Positions 12,801 through 24,218 of a stretch of DNA of 64,000 nucleotides are shown here, piece after piece (position 1 is the stretch's first letter; the number at the start of each line of letters is the position of its first letter). The notes beneath the pieces are model-generated. The model saw nothing but the letters and a program-made list of their open reading frames with translations. It made no database searches and was not told the DNA's origin. Position numbers and translations under genes: made by a program. Source of the DNA: Zantedeschia hybrid cultivar (lineage: Eukaryota > Streptophyta > Magnoliopsida > Alismatales > Araceae); NCBI GenBank assembly GCA_030544215.1, contig JARZZO010000013.1, positions 50,921,196 through 50,985,195 on the forward strand, in the 5' to 3' direction.

Positions 12801-15688
12801 AACTGCAAATTTGGGAAATCCAAATGACTCACTTATAGTTCAGTCTTTTGGCAAATGGAATCAACTTGTCATTTGATGTCAGCTTGTTTCTTCTTTGTCA
12901 TTTTCTGTACCTACCTTCCAGTTGGAGCAGATGGGTTTCTTCTTTTTGAGGTTCCTTGTCTTTTTCAAGGGCCTTCTTACTTTTCTGTACCCTTCTTGTA
13001 CATGTTCCTTCTTTCGTTCAATGAACATGGTAAGTTTCTTACCACCTTCCAAAAAATGTGTTGAGCATGAACATATCAATATAAGTGATAGCTGTCTCCT
13101 CCATGTGAAGAAAAAGATTTTTGAGTCCGTAGGTTTCCTAAGAAGGATACCTAACGTGGCTAAGTTGATTTATTTGAATAATAGAGAGACTAAAGGCTTC
13201 AAAGCAAGGCCATTTTAAGGACAGTGTCATGTATTGCTGGTGAGTTCTGTTTCTTTTGTTCACAAGAGAGAAGAAGCTCTGAAGATGTAACAAAAGAATA
13301 TTAACATATAATATCTAACTTAACAGGAGGGGCATGGCCATTTTATCATTTGCTCCAAGCATCAAGCACGCCGTGTGCACGTTCAGAGATAACTTTCCAT
13401 AATTACATTGGTCTGTTCCTTCCAGTGTTAGAGAGTGGAAAATGCTTTGTTGTTTGGCATTAATAATGGCTTGCAAAGCATGCCTTCTTGGCAAATTCAA
13501 AAGAGAGTAGAATCTTTACACAAACTTGATGCACAATAAAATTGTTGCCCATATCATTTTGTTATGTGGGAATAACTAATTGGTTTTATACTTTTATGCT
13601 ATGATTCAAGGACCAAAATATACTGTGGCTGATAGAAACTTGCAGATAGAAGGTTGGGGAAAGTTTGTTTATAGTTGTCAAATGACTTAGCTGTATGACT
13701 TCGAGGATACATCTTTCTAGTTTCTTTTTCTTCCACCCTTTTTCTTTGTCATATCCTACTTTCTTCTACATTCGGCCTTCACTAAATAGTTTTCTTTCAA
13801 TTCTAAGTTAACAAGCTTACTTTCAAGACAAACAAAAGAGCAATGTGACTCAAGGCATGAATAGGTTTCCATTATATATTAGCTAAATAGAGTTTTTTTT
13901 CTACAGAAGATGGTTTTAACTTTTACCATTCCCTCTTGTTTTGCAAGCTTTTATAATACAACGAAAATAATGAAGATATATTTCTCGTCATTCATCAAGA
14001 AGAACATTAACATGAAACATTTCCCAAATTGTCAAAAAGATGTGAATGGAACAAAGAGATATACCCTAATATTTATCAGCGCCACTCTTGGAAGTGGTAT
14101 CTTTTATTTGCTTGAAAATAAGGCAAATAAAAGACTAATTTCAACGTGGTTTGCACAGTTTGAAACTGTGGCCAGGGAAGGTCAATTTTCGTCAACAGAA
14201 CCCTTTTTTTTGGGTCAGACATATTTACCAAGCCTCCATAGTGGAGATAATACAAATGAGCACTCACTATTCTCCTTAAGTAGGGAATTCTTCTGCAGAG
14301 CCATGACAGTTCCACCTTATGCGGGTGAGTATTCTTGAGCTCGAAGGTTCCACTGCAGGAAGCAATATTCCTCTCATAGGCAACACCACTTGCAATATGG
14401 GAGGTAGGACTTGAACCTAAGAGCTCCCCTATGCTACCACTGAGCAAGAGGCTCTTCGGTGTCAACAGAACTTCGAACATGGAAAACCCAGCTGTATACT
14501 CATGATTCTGCCTAACGTACTGATACCACGAAGGTACAAATAGACTAAAAGCCTTTAAGCTACAATTACAAGCATCATGTCTCTCAAACTTTAGCATATA
14601 CCAATCAAATAATACCCAATTATACCAATTTTTATGTTGATCTTGTATATTTTTTTTAACTATCAGGATCATATACAAATAATGGACACGTGCAAATAGC
14701 ATGCGACCAAAAAAAATTGCAAGGAGAACAGATTTTCTAGAATTAAGCAGAAGATTATATACAGATAGACAAGAAATTTAAGTGGTTGCACAACTAAGGG
14801 AATCACAAGAAAGAAGATAATCAAGGATCACACAAGCAACTAGTTCAAGTTAAACAAAACGATTGCCCAATTTAGCAGAGAGAGAAGTAGAAGCTGGGAC
14901 TGATCTCAAGCACAAACCTGCAACCAGGTCCCAGCAGCAGCAAGAGAAGACAGCAGCCCAGCAAAAAGCAAGCTGCTCTTCCCCTGGAACACACTGCCCA
15001 CAAGAATCCCCTTCTGCATCGTGCTCGTCACATGCGTCCCCATCATCAGCGCCCCGGAGAACTCGAGCACGGCGGCGATCAGCACCGCCTGCCGGAGCGT
15101 CAGTGCCCCTGATCCCACCGAAGTCCCCATCGCATTGGCCACATCGTTGGCCCCAATGTTCCAGGCCATGTAGAAGCCCAGGAGCAGCGTCACATAGGAC
15201 AGGGCCTTCTGCTTGACGCCACTCACCTGCGCCAGGGACTGCATCAGCAGGGGGAAGGTAAGGGCGACGAAGGCGATGCATACACAGATTGCAGATGCCG
15301 TCCGCGACGATATGTGGAAGGCCTTCGCCATCGCGGGCAGCTCACCCGCGTGGGGGGTCGCCTGCTCCCCTTTCTCCTCCTCCACATTGTGTGCCCCCTC
15401 TCCCCCCTCCGATTCGGCAGATGACGAAAGCGCCGCCGAAGGGGGGAGAAGGGAGCCATAGGTGTGCCTAAGGGCAGGAAGGGGGAAGGGTCTGTGGGGG
15501 TAGATGAGCTTTGCCAATGGGGGGCTCCTCAAGTGGCAGGGGAGCTTTCCAGGGGTATGGGAAGGGAAGTGCCGCCTGCCCACGTTAGGGTTCTGAAGCA
15601 GGAATGCAGCTAGGGTTCCCGTACCTCCTCCCCCTCCTCCTTGGGCAAGGTTTCTTGTGGAAGACAAGCAAGAGTAGGAGGGAGTCAT
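3897..15688 (-). CDS. PHT2;1: Plastid low-affinity phosphate transporter, PHT2;1 type (3 exons)
   Basis: Three exons on the minus strand: 15688-14918, 5056-4865 and 4715-3897. Together they encode 593 residues with GT...AG introns (9,861 and 149 bp) and in-phase junctions. The protein belongs to the PHO4/PiT family. Two signature repeats are visible: GANDVANAMGTSVGSGALT at residues 179-197, and HGGNDVSNSVGPLAAAL near 443. Hydrophobic membrane segments start at about residue 130. The first roughly 120 residues are Ser/Pro/Gly-rich and low in acidic residues, as in a chloroplast transit peptide. Known PHT2;1 proteins are H+/phosphate symporters of the plastid inner envelope with a similar length (Arabidopsis 587). 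I chose the Met at 15688 because the family starts with a similar Thr/Tyr/Ser-Arg-Asn motif. The first intron is unusually long and full of transposons. I see no disabling mutation. Assignment to the family is firm; plastid location is inferred from the family. Confidence 0.95.
5660..5993 (-). mobile_element. TRIM (miniature LTR retrotransposon) in PHT2;1 intron 1
   Basis: Two direct terminal repeats of 113-114 bp (5660-5772 and 5880-5993) start TG and end CA when read on the minus strand (TGTTGAGA ... TTTAACA). Directly after the 5' repeat (5879-5868, minus) lies TGGTATCAGAGC, the classic primer binding site for initiator methionine tRNA in plant copia and TRIM elements. Next to the 3' repeat is a G-rich tract like a polypurine tract (about 5773-5786). 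Flanks are gatat and gatac, a 5-bp target duplication with one mismatch. The whole element is 334 bp with no coding capacity. Confidence 0.88.
5994..8129. other. PHT2;1 intron 1 sequence, no recognised element
   Basis: This is AT-rich intron DNA. A GT/GA microsatellite sits at about 6122-6160. Two related words (gctagagtatttgttacat and gctagaatattcgttacat) at about 6250 and 6370 suggest a small degenerate tandem repeat of about 120 bp. The 73-codon ORF at 7720-7941 (plus) resembles nothing I recognise. Confidence 0.45.
9640..10264 (+). pseudogene. LINE (L1-type) 3' coding remnant with zf-RVT region, copy 1
   Basis: The translation contains ESNDHLFVICGITKFPWS, then WTLACPKKSEADW and ATCWSIW. 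This is the pattern of the zinc-binding region that follows reverse transcriptase in plant L1 elements (zf-RVT). The usual upstream CxxC is damaged, and there is an in-frame TGA after EADW (9872-9874). After a MITE at 9915-10082 the coding sequence resumes (FNKEFQRINSIYRRIDYW) and ends at TGA 10262-10264. This is a dead fragment of the element's C-terminus. No reverse transcriptase core is visible upstream. Confidence 0.75.
9915..10082. mobile_element. MITE with TATCGGCCGATA palindromes, copy 1
   Basis: This 168-bp insertion splits the LINE remnant. It is flanked by atttggtgc (9906-9914) and atttggtgg (10083-10091), a 9-bp duplication with one mismatch. Its ends are inverted around TGGCAGT ... 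ACTGCCA. The interior is rich in tatcggccgata and gatac/gtatc words. A relative with a perfect 9-bp duplication lies at 60672-60889. The 9-bp duplication suggests a Mutator-type mobiliser; that is an inference. Confidence 0.75.
12252..12876 (+). pseudogene. LINE (L1-type) 3' coding remnant, copy 2
   Basis: Identical in translation to the remnant at 9640-10264, with the same internal stop and the same MITE interruption (12527-12694). It is duplicated as part of the 2.6-kb unit and is not an independent insertion. Confidence 0.75.
12527..12694. mobile_element. MITE with TATCGGCCGATA palindromes, copy 2
   Basis: This is the duplicate of the MITE at 9915-10082, carried along in the 2.6-kb tandem unit, with the same flanks (atttggtgc and atttggtgg). 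Confidence 0.75.
13346..14201. other. PHT2;1 intron 1 sequence, nothing recognised
   Basis: AT-rich unique intron DNA between the tandem duplication and the SINE. The 142-codon plus-strand ORF at 13910-14338 runs into the SINE and looks like chance. Confidence 0.45.
14202..14460 (-). mobile_element. tRNA-derived SINE in PHT2;1 intron 1
   Basis: Flanked by perfect 11-bp direct repeats, gtcaacagaac, at 14191-14201 and 14461-14471. Read on the minus strand, the 5' end has an A-box-like TTGCTCAGTGGTAG. About 30 bases later comes the B-box GGTTCAAGTCC, the internal RNA polymerase III promoter of tRNA-derived SINEs. The other end has an A8 run next to the target repeat. Length is 259 bp, orientation the same as the host gene. 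This combination is diagnostic. I do not know the family name. Confidence 0.87.
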
Positions 15689-17056
15689 GGAGTCACCAAA
15701 GGATTGGGCCCAGCAGCAGCAGAGGTGGAAGAGGAGGAGGGGAGTGCAGGGGGGAGGGGGCAGAGGGATCTAGTGGGGTGCAGGGCGCCTGGCCATGGCA
15801 GTGTGGCTGGAGGAGAAGGGAGGTAGCAGGAAGAAGAGCAGTGAGGGGGCATGGGAGGGTTCTCTGGTGGGAAGGGGCATGGGGGGTGTGGATTTGGGCG
15901 CTGGGAGGGGGTGTGGGGCTGGGAAGGGGGAATGAGTGGTGTGTGTGTGTCAGGCTTTATCCACACAAAGGCTCCCCTTCCCACCAAAATTTCGTAGCTC
16001 AACGGCTATGTGACATGACCCCACACTGCTCCAACAGCCGCCTCCCCCTCTGGCAGAGGGGATCTGCACCATGGTACACTGCGCCCTACTTGTAAGCAAA
16101 TTCTACTAAAATGGCCAGGACTTTAGATTAATTGACTAGGATGATGATTACCTGAGTTAAAGATTTATGAACCACTTTGATCGAGTTGTGACAAATTTTA
16201 TTGACTATGAGTCATACGTACACTTTTCTCAAATAAATGAGATAAGATTGATGATCATTGTTATCACTATCTAAGTCATGGTGACCTCTCGTTGACTTCA
16301 ACAAATGTGTCGTGAGATAATTTTATATTAATTACTCTTATATGTTAAATCTTAAAAATTGTATGCTTACTTTTGTGTTATTATGCATATCATGAAAATA
16401 TGCATAATATTTCAAAGTGGACATGATGATGACGTATTTGATATGTATAAATATTTTATATATGTCATCTTTATAGCATATGTACGGGCATGTAAAATAA
16501 TATGCAGATAAGCATTCTATTTTTTCAGTTTAACATATAAGAGTAATTAATATGAACGTGTCCTTAATGTTATTGATGGGAACCCTTTGTAGGCACAGCT
16601 AATTAGAGGTAATGAGAGGTAGTATATCTATCTTGGTCATCTAATTTGAGTCTAACCAATTATATAGAGACAATGGCATCTCTCCTTTGATTAGGTGCGT
16701 TTGAGATCTTGTGCTCTCTTTAGAAAAAGGGATGTAGATCCTGCTCTCACCCGTAGCTTATTAGGGTCAACTAATAGTAGGGTATGGAACCCTAAACACT
16801 ACTGCAAAACTAATGAAAAGCCTATGACATCCTCTTATTTGCTGGGCACAATGCACCCGCTCCAAAAGCTCTCGCTCCACGCTTGTGTGATGCAACTTTG
16901 ACGCCTCACCATTTCATAAAAGGGAAGACCACTTTGTGGCCGAGAAGGTAGTTCTTGTTGATCGGAGTGGAGATTCTCTCTTGTCCTATCCATGCCTACA
17001 TGACCTAGATACTGACCTCTACCTTCTTTTCTCTCTTTCTTTTTCTTCATTTTTAT
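15689..17056. promoter_or_regulatory. Upstream region of PHT2;1 and intergenic DNA
   Basis: The first 300 bp or so upstream of the PHT2;1 start are purine-rich on the plus strand, so pyrimidine-rich on the gene strand, as in many plant 5' leaders. No TATA box can be assigned with confidence. From about 16090 the DNA turns AT-rich with no coding signal. ORFs at 15604-16095 and 16695-16901 are not recognisable. Confidence 0.35.
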
Positions 17057-17651
17057 TAGGGCTGTAAATGGATATGTGAGTTTTCATTATTTAATCCCTT
17101 TCTGTTTCTTTAATAGATAGAGAACCCGTTAAGAATCACTCATTATCAGAAACACTAAGAGATCTTCGATAATTATTAGAGTCCGAAACAAAAATAATTA
17201 TTTTTGCATTCGTTGACCTGTTTTCTATTTTTTAATTATCATGTATCTTTTATATATATATATATATATATAAACCATTAGATAGATCCCTCTCATCCAA
17301 CGGTGAGGATGTCGATTGACATTTTGACATAAGTAAGCCCAAGGTAAGAAGTAGGAACCTTCTTAAAGTTTAGTGGGATTTGTGGTATAGATTCTAATTA
17401 ACGCCTTATGAGTTTAAAATTTTCAATTATTAGAAGAAAATTTATCGAAAGTGGTCAATAACAGTGATTTAAAATAGCTTCTCACTATATTGATCATGAT
17501 GGTGAAAACTTTTATCTCAATTTAAAAGAGAAAATGGATAGAGAAGTAAAAATACTCATTTCTGTTTTTATTTCTATCTCCGCTAAATCTTATAGGAAAT
17601 GGAAGCGGAAGGTCCCATTTTGTTCCCATCTCTGACCCACTTGCAGCCCTA
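17057..17651. mobile_element. hAT-like MITE, TAGGGCTGT family
   Basis: The ends are inverted: tagggctgtaaatgg at the left and ccacttgcagcccta at the right. The same TAGGGCTG end is found at 20375 and 33217. The 8-bp flanks (atttttat and atatttcc) match at only 5 of 8 positions, so the target duplication is weak. The interior is AT-rich with a TA microsatellite (about 17255-17271) and no transposase. Confidence 0.5.
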
Positions 17652-20026
17652 ATATTTCCCATAGGCTAATGCAAGAATTTGTCTAGATGTACTTACATAT
17701 ACGAATTTATACACAATGGAGATAATAACGTATTAATGAAAGTTTTTCATCCCTGACAGGAAAAGGATATTGGAAAATGATAGTTTTCTTGCCATGTTTG
17801 CCTACTTTAGTAAGGTTAATGAGCTATGAATATTCAAAAAATTTCTACAGTTAAAAAAAGTGTGTACATATATATTGGTTTTTAGGATAGCAGTCCAATT
17901 GATATCTCCTTCTTTTCGATGGATGGGGATATACTCAAAGTACCATATTTGTATGAAAAATATCATTGACTCCTACATATCATTATTAATACTCTTGACA
18001 TATTCAAAAAGATTGCATATATGAGATTCTATCAAACTTGACCCAATGTAGACTTATCTTCCCCACTTTGATAGTAGAATAAGAGAAGAATAAAGTTTCT
18101 TATTCCACGAATAATTCTAATTCCACTTTAACACACGAAATTAATAATAGTCGTCAGAATTACTTATTCTTTGAATAAGCAATTCTACTCAAGACCGAAA
18201 AATTACTTATTCTGCCTATTATGTGGGTGGATCTCATATTACTATCAAAGTGAAACACCCCTTATTCTAGTATAAATAATTATTAATAACTCATTTTACT
18301 GTCAAAATGGAAAAAACTGGTCGCTACCCAAATGTTAGCTGTTAGATTCTCAAAAATCACCGTTCTTCTAAAGATGTGAAGAGCCTTTTGAGAAGACCAT
18401 GATCAACCTTTGGAGACACCGAGGTAACCAGACAATGATAAATATGTAATATCCATCTCATAATTACTTTTTCTCAATTAAAAAAATAAATATGCTTTGT
18501 AATATTGCTTTCAAAAAATCATCAATGTGAGACCACTAGATGATAGATCGATACAGATCGTCTATGGCAGATGTCATGCAAAATTTGAAAGATGCTCCGA
18601 TCTGTTATCTCCACACATGATGCTGTTTTTTCTTAATTCAACATCAGGATTTTTCTCATAAAAAGAAAATCTGATGCTCTTACTTGAAGTGGGGGCATGA
18701 CGCATCAAAAGACAAAGTTGCTTCAAAGCTAGTTGAGATGTCTTACACTCGTTCACAGAATAACTTGATCAATTATGAATATAAGATTGACAAAGTGAGC
18801 TCATCTTTTTAGACTCTAAGATCCGAATACAGAGACCAGATTTTTTGCGCATTTGACGCATGAGAGAAAGTGAATAGAGAAACACTTGTTGCATCGTGGT
18901 GCGCTGTCGTCTTAGATCGGATGGCAGCGTGCAGTGCAGTAAGTATTTTTTTTTATAAAAGAAATTTGCCGAGTTGAGCAAGATCCCCAGTTCGGCATCT
19001 GTACCATTTGATCTTCGATCGAATAATTAAAAAAAATCAAAAAAAAAAAGGATCACGTAGTCAGATCGCATGAGTGCGAATTTGACGCTGCACCGCATGC
19101 GATGCAGCAAGTATTTCTCAAGTGAATAAGTCTCTTGACCTTGAAATAATGGGATTGTATCTCATTACCTCTTCTCCTCATTTGTTTGGGGTGTAAAATG
19201 AGGAAATGTAGGGAATCTCATTCTGAGTGCATAAAATGAAAGTTAGAGAATCTAGTCCCTCTCATTTGTCCTAAGTCTCCTGACCAAGGTTGGAAAGGAG
19301 CCTAGTCGAGCAGAGTTAGTACTCTATTCAAACTTGGTTCAATTAATTTTAATTTACTTTGAGTTAAGTTTTTATAATAGTTGTTCAAGTTTGATTTATT
19401 TAGATATTATTCGAGTCGAATATTAAGTAGCTCATGAGTTCAATGAATTTATAATATATTTAATTTATTTTTTATTTTAAATATATAAATTCATGTTAAA
19501 CTATGGCGAGTAATAAATTGTTTGCACCCTTAGCTATTTGATAGAAAACTCAACAAGATATTTGAATATCTTATTAATTAAAGTTATTCATGATTAAAAT
19601 AATTAAATGAGTACTTAAAAAAAAATCTTAATGAATATTTAAACGAGCTCTTAACGAGTGTTAAAGTGAACTCTTAACGAGTACTTAAGCAAGTTTGTTC
19701 AAATTTGGGCTGAGTTTACTTGTGTTCAAATTTGACTCAGTTTAATAAACTGAATTCAAATTTTATTCAAATCTGTTTATCTAGTTTAATAAACAAGTCA
19801 AATCAAACGTAACAAATAGTATTACTAGTTATTCATGGAACGTATGAATTCATTTGCAATCCTACTCCTGACGTGTGTGAAGAGAAGTACGTCTGGACCA
19901 AGATGAGGTACACAAAATCTCCAGGGTCAGAAGTAGAAGATCTGCATCTTTGCATGATCTGCTGACAATGCTGAAGAATTAAATTTCATTGCAACTCTTC
20001 TGACGGTCTCCAAGCCGATCATTTAG
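17652..20026. other. AT-rich intergenic DNA with probable old MITE debris
   Basis: There is no coding signal. Part 18060-18290 repeats 'ttattc' words seen also at 1220-1420. Part 19290-19800 has gagctc/cgagt and ttcaaatttg words in both orientations, as in decayed AT-rich hAT MITEs. I could not place ends for either. Confidence 0.4.
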
Positions 20027-20355
20027 GGGTTGTTTGTTTTATTGTAAAATTTTATAAATCACTAGTTTCATAATTACTGATTTCAAAACAAGTGAATTTT
20101 TTTTTGTTTTAGAATCATGATATGTTTGTTCGATTGTTTGTAAAATAAAATAAGAAAGATGCTTCAATTTTCTTATTTTAGTTTATAGTGGACTTTTGCC
20201 GTAAATTAAAATAAGAGAATTGGGCTCTCTAAGTGGGCAGACAAGGTCTAAACAGAATTTTAGTTTACATTATTTTACATCATCTCAAACAACTAAAAAT
20301 ATTGTAAAATGAAACAATTATTTTAAATTATCCTATTTTACACTAAAATAAACGA
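20027..20355. mobile_element. Tourist-like MITE (probable)
   Basis: The left end aggggttgtttgttttattg and the right end taaaataaacgaacct are imperfect inverted repeats of about 25 bp; both arms continue into the 'gtaaaat' word. TTA is adjacent on each side, in keeping with a PIF/Harbinger 3-bp target. AT-rich interior without coding capacity. Confidence 0.5.
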
Positions 20356-20374
20356 ACCTTTAAATGACACCAGT

Positions 20375-20941
20375 TAGGGCTGTAGCGGGTAGGATACGGA
20401 TACAGAAACAAGTGATTCCGTTTTTCGATTCCGATAACGATAACCTATTTATGTTTCCAATTCCGATAACGATAACCTATTTATGTTTCCAATTCCGATA
20501 AGATCAGAAAGTGCATTTTTTGTTTCTATTTTCGATCCATTTTCCTTTTTCGATTTGTTTCCGATTCCGATATCGGAATCGGATATTATTTTCGATAATT
20601 ACCGAAAATTGTTAATTTCTTAATTTATTTGTTTAAAACATATAGAATGAGACCTAAATATAACCAATATATATTAGTATATTAGATAATGATCAATAAA
20701 ATTAAAACATAATGAGTGTAACCATGTATCCATAAAGTTATATTTAAAAATCTTTAATAATAATCAGAATCGAAAATCGAAAAGTGGGTATAGAAACAGT
20801 TATTTTTATTTCCGATTCCGGTAGTTTATCGAAAATATCTGTTTCCGATTTCGATAACTATCGGATAGATATTTTTTTATCAAAAATAGATATTTTTTTT
20901 TAAAATAGATCGAAAAATAGGATAATCAAATTTCGACCCTA
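20375..20941. mobile_element. hAT-like MITE, TAGGGCTGT family
   Basis: Starts tagggctgtag and ends cgacccta. The 8-bp flanks acaccagt (20367-20374) and acacccgc (20942-20949) agree at 6 of 8 positions. The interior is dense in 'ccgat' and 'atcgg' words in both orientations. It shares sequence with the element at 33217-33721 and the truncated copy at 38600-38789. Confidence 0.65.
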
Positions 20942-23421
20942 ACACCCGCCACCCATGTGGAGCTCCCAAGGTGCCACCGTTCATGAAAAGCATGATCCGC
21001 TCCCCCAACTTCCACAGTGATCCCATCACTCTCCAGTAATCTTACCTTCCTATCCCTTCGCACCCTCCTCCGTTTCCATTGGGGACAAAGTCCATATCCC
21101 ATAAGCCTACGGTACCAACCAATGGAAACGCGCCACGTCGTACTGTTCAATCGGGCACACTACACCAACGTGCAGAGACCTCCTGTTTTGCGCGCCGGAA
21201 AGGTCACCGGAATCTCCCCCCAACCGTTATTTCCGTTTCGTTTCGTATACAGGCTCTCCAGTCCGTCATCTCTCTCTCTAGACTATGAACTTTTCTGTCT
21301 CTAACCCACCACGCCAGTACGCCACCATGCAGGCCCTGCAGTGCTCCTCCACCCTCCACATCCGCGGAATGGAGACACTCCGGCTGCGCCGCCCGGTGGC
21401 GTCTGGCCTCCCGTGGCTGCCCAGGTTCAGGCGGCGGCCCCGCCCCTCGGTCTTGGCCTCGGCCGTGGGCTCGCCGGCGGCAGCGCCGAGGAGGGAGAGG
21501 GACCCGAAGAAGCGGGTGGTGGTGACGGGGATGGGGGTGGTGTCGGTGTTCGGGAACGACGTGGACGCCTTATACGAGCGGCTGCTGGCGGGGGAGAGCG
21601 GGGTCGGCCCCATTGACCGCTTCGACGCGTCCGCGTTCCCCACCCGGTTCGCCGCCCAGATCAGGGGCTTCACCTCCGACGGCTGCATCAACGCGAAGAA
21701 CGACCGCCGCCTCGACGACTGCCTTCGCTACTGTCTCGTCGGCGGCAAGCGTGCCCTCGAGAGCGCCGGCCTCCCCGTTGGCGGCGTCGCCATGGAGAAG
21801 GTGCCACTCTATCCTCTTTCCTTTCCTTTTTTCTTATTTTTTTTCTTGCCAAGCTGTTGTTTTACGTATTATTATAAAGTGTTTCTAAAACTGCCAGCTT
21901 TTTTTTTATTCTTTGTTTACGATAGTTTTGGACCGTGAATCTCTGAAAAAATAGAGTGTGGTGACGGTTGATCCTCATATTTTAAAATCTAAGTATTATT
22001 GTACATTTAACATCAAGAGATCACTGAGAAATGATATTTTATGTGTTGTTTTACATTATTTTATAGCACAGCATATGACACCCAAAATTACATCATTTAA
22101 ACTATTTTGAACTTTGTACGTCTTTGATCTTGTCGGTTCTTGGGAGCAGATCTCTTCGGTCGTTGTTACTTCTAGTTAAAAGTTCTTTCTCCGGTTATCT
22201 GATTGTCTGCGTTTATTTTGGCTTGATAAGTAGGCATGAATGTGTAAACTTTGTCTTGCTGATCATGCAGTTCTATGTTGACGGTAACCCGGGCTAATTT
22301 CATCTTGGGATTTTTACATTATATATCTCTGATAAATAATGTATTTGTATATATAGCCCTAACTCCCACATATTATTTTCAATATCTTTGAAATCTAAAT
22401 GATGTTACCATTATACCCTTCAGTCAAAATGATGTTAAATCAAACTTAAAGATTTTGCACACACCCCTAAGCCGTTAATATTTTGCACATACTCCTAAAT
22501 TTACTAGAATTTTGCATACGTACCCCTGATCTTATCAAATTTTACGGAATCTTTTTAGTATGTTCAGTTAGAGTTCACGTAGTTTGACGGAGGAATATAA
22601 CCTTAACAATTCTGAGATTTCAGGGATATTGAAAGCAGTATGTGAGAGTTGGGAGTATAAATACACATATGTATTTTTCTTGAGTATATATATACATACA
22701 AAAATCCCTTTCTTTTCCCGTCAATTTTGTTAGAAATGGGAACATGTATTGTTTCAATTGTAGGATCTCCTGTAATTTTCCGCAGCTGCAAGTTCTATTT
22801 TGTAACTTTTTTTGCATGTTGCAAGTGGAATATATATGCCAGATTTTGGGGCATTGTTGACTTGACTATGCCATGCATACACAGAATTTTCTGTATTACA
22901 GTTTTACTTATGATGGATAATCCCATGAGTTTTTAAGTGCAGTGTCAGTGTAAGGATGATTTGCAATAGAACATCTATTGACACTGAGTGTTCCCCATTT
23001 CTTATGTATGTTACTCCTGCTGATCGACAACATGCAGGTTGGTGTACTTGTGGGGACTGGCATGGGTAGACTAAGTGCATTTTATGATGGAGTGCAGGCT
23101 CTTTTACAGAAAGGATTCAAAAAAATATCTCCATTTTTTATTCCATTTAGCATAACGAACATGTGCTCTGCACTGCTTGCAATCGATATCAGCTTCATGG
23201 GTGTAAGCTGCTCGATTTCGGCCACCTGTGCCACATCCAACCACTGTTTTAATGCTGCTGCTAACCACATAAGGCATGGAGATGCAGATGTAATGCCTGC
23301 TGGTGGAGTTGAAGCTTCACTTGTTCCCATCGGTATGGGGGGTTTCATGGCCTGTAGGGCCCTGTCTCAGAGAAACAATGATCCAAAGACTGCATCCAGG
23401 CCACGGGACAAGGACCAGGAT

Positions 23422-24004
23422 CAGTGGCGGATGTAGGAATTTTGTCTAGTGGGGTCACGCGGATTGAGTATTGCGGGTCGAAGGGGGACAGTTAGGGATG
23501 TAAACAGGTCGAATTAGGTGCGAATCTAAGGAAGATCTATGACTGTATCCGTTAAGTTATCGGTTTAGAAATATTATTCTTAACGATCCTACAAGTTAAT
23601 AATTGATCAGATAATTGAATCTTAGTATGCCATATGTATTCCTTAAAAAAAATGTTTATTGATTACCTTATCCACTATGAATATCCACTATGACTTATAA
23701 ACTAATGATCGGTTGAATACTCAGGTTCTCGATCGGTTAACATTTGCATCGCTAGAGTAGCAACGAGGTTCACTTAGACTAAACAATTTATTTGAAAAAT
23801 GCGGACGGGCGGAGGGATGGACGTGTAGTTGTGCATAAGGTCATGGGCTAACTAAATGGGCTGAGCGACTAGACTAAGGCCCAATGAGTTCCTACAAATG
23901 GGTCAGTGGGGTCCTAGGGTACCCTAACCTGAACTGAACTATAGAATCGCAAAACTCCAGTGGGGTCCTGGGACCCCACTACCCAAGTGCTAGATCCGCC
24001 ACTG
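23422..24004. mobile_element. hAT-type element inserted in exon 2 of the KAS I pseudogene
   Basis: The insertion has 15-bp terminal inverted repeats (CAGTGGCGGATGTAG, and CAGTGGCGGATCTAG read from the other end). It is flanked by a perfect 8-bp duplication, accaggat, at 23414-23421 and 24005-24012. Removing the element and one repeat restores the exon reading DKDQDGFILGEGAGIL. It is 583 bp without transposase. Bases about 23493-23760 match a repeat at 29806-30030, so a second element may be nested inside. Confidence 0.92.
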
Positions 24005-24218
24005 ACCAGGATGGCTTCATATTGGGTGAAGGTGCTGGAATTTTGGTGAGCATTCTCTTCATTATGAATTAGAGCTCCCTTCCTTAATTTAACAAGTGAT
24101 TTTGTTGCTCACCTGTATTTTAACATTCATAAAGATTGCATCGGTGTAATGGTCCTCTTGGTCCAGGAGGCACATGGGTGTGTATATGTGATACTCTACT
24201 TGAGGCATAGAGGGGTAG

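Larger units (their letters stand above)
10754..13345. repeat. 2.6-kb tandem duplication, copy 2
   Basis: Same content as 8130-10733, shifted by 2,612 bases. It starts after a 13-base G run (10754-10766), shorter than the 25 G in copy 1. Between the copies lies only a 20-bp spacer (10734-10753). The unique intron continues after 13345. Near-identity means either a very recent duplication or an assembly error at the G run. Confidence 0.95.

Noticed and set aside
14076..14702. 208-codon minus-strand ORF in PHT2;1 intron 1
   Set aside because: Its middle is the SINE (14202-14460), so the open frame spans unrelated sequences and is chance.
14906..15461. Several long overlapping ORFs on both strands across PHT2;1 exon 1
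   Set aside because: They are shadows of the GC-rich coding exon. Only the 15688-14918 frame carries the transporter motifs.
22978..23436. Possible intact short KAS protein from exon 2 of the pseudogene
   Set aside because: The frame runs only because of intron read-through upstream and ends within the hAT element; it lacks the catalytic His and Lys region.
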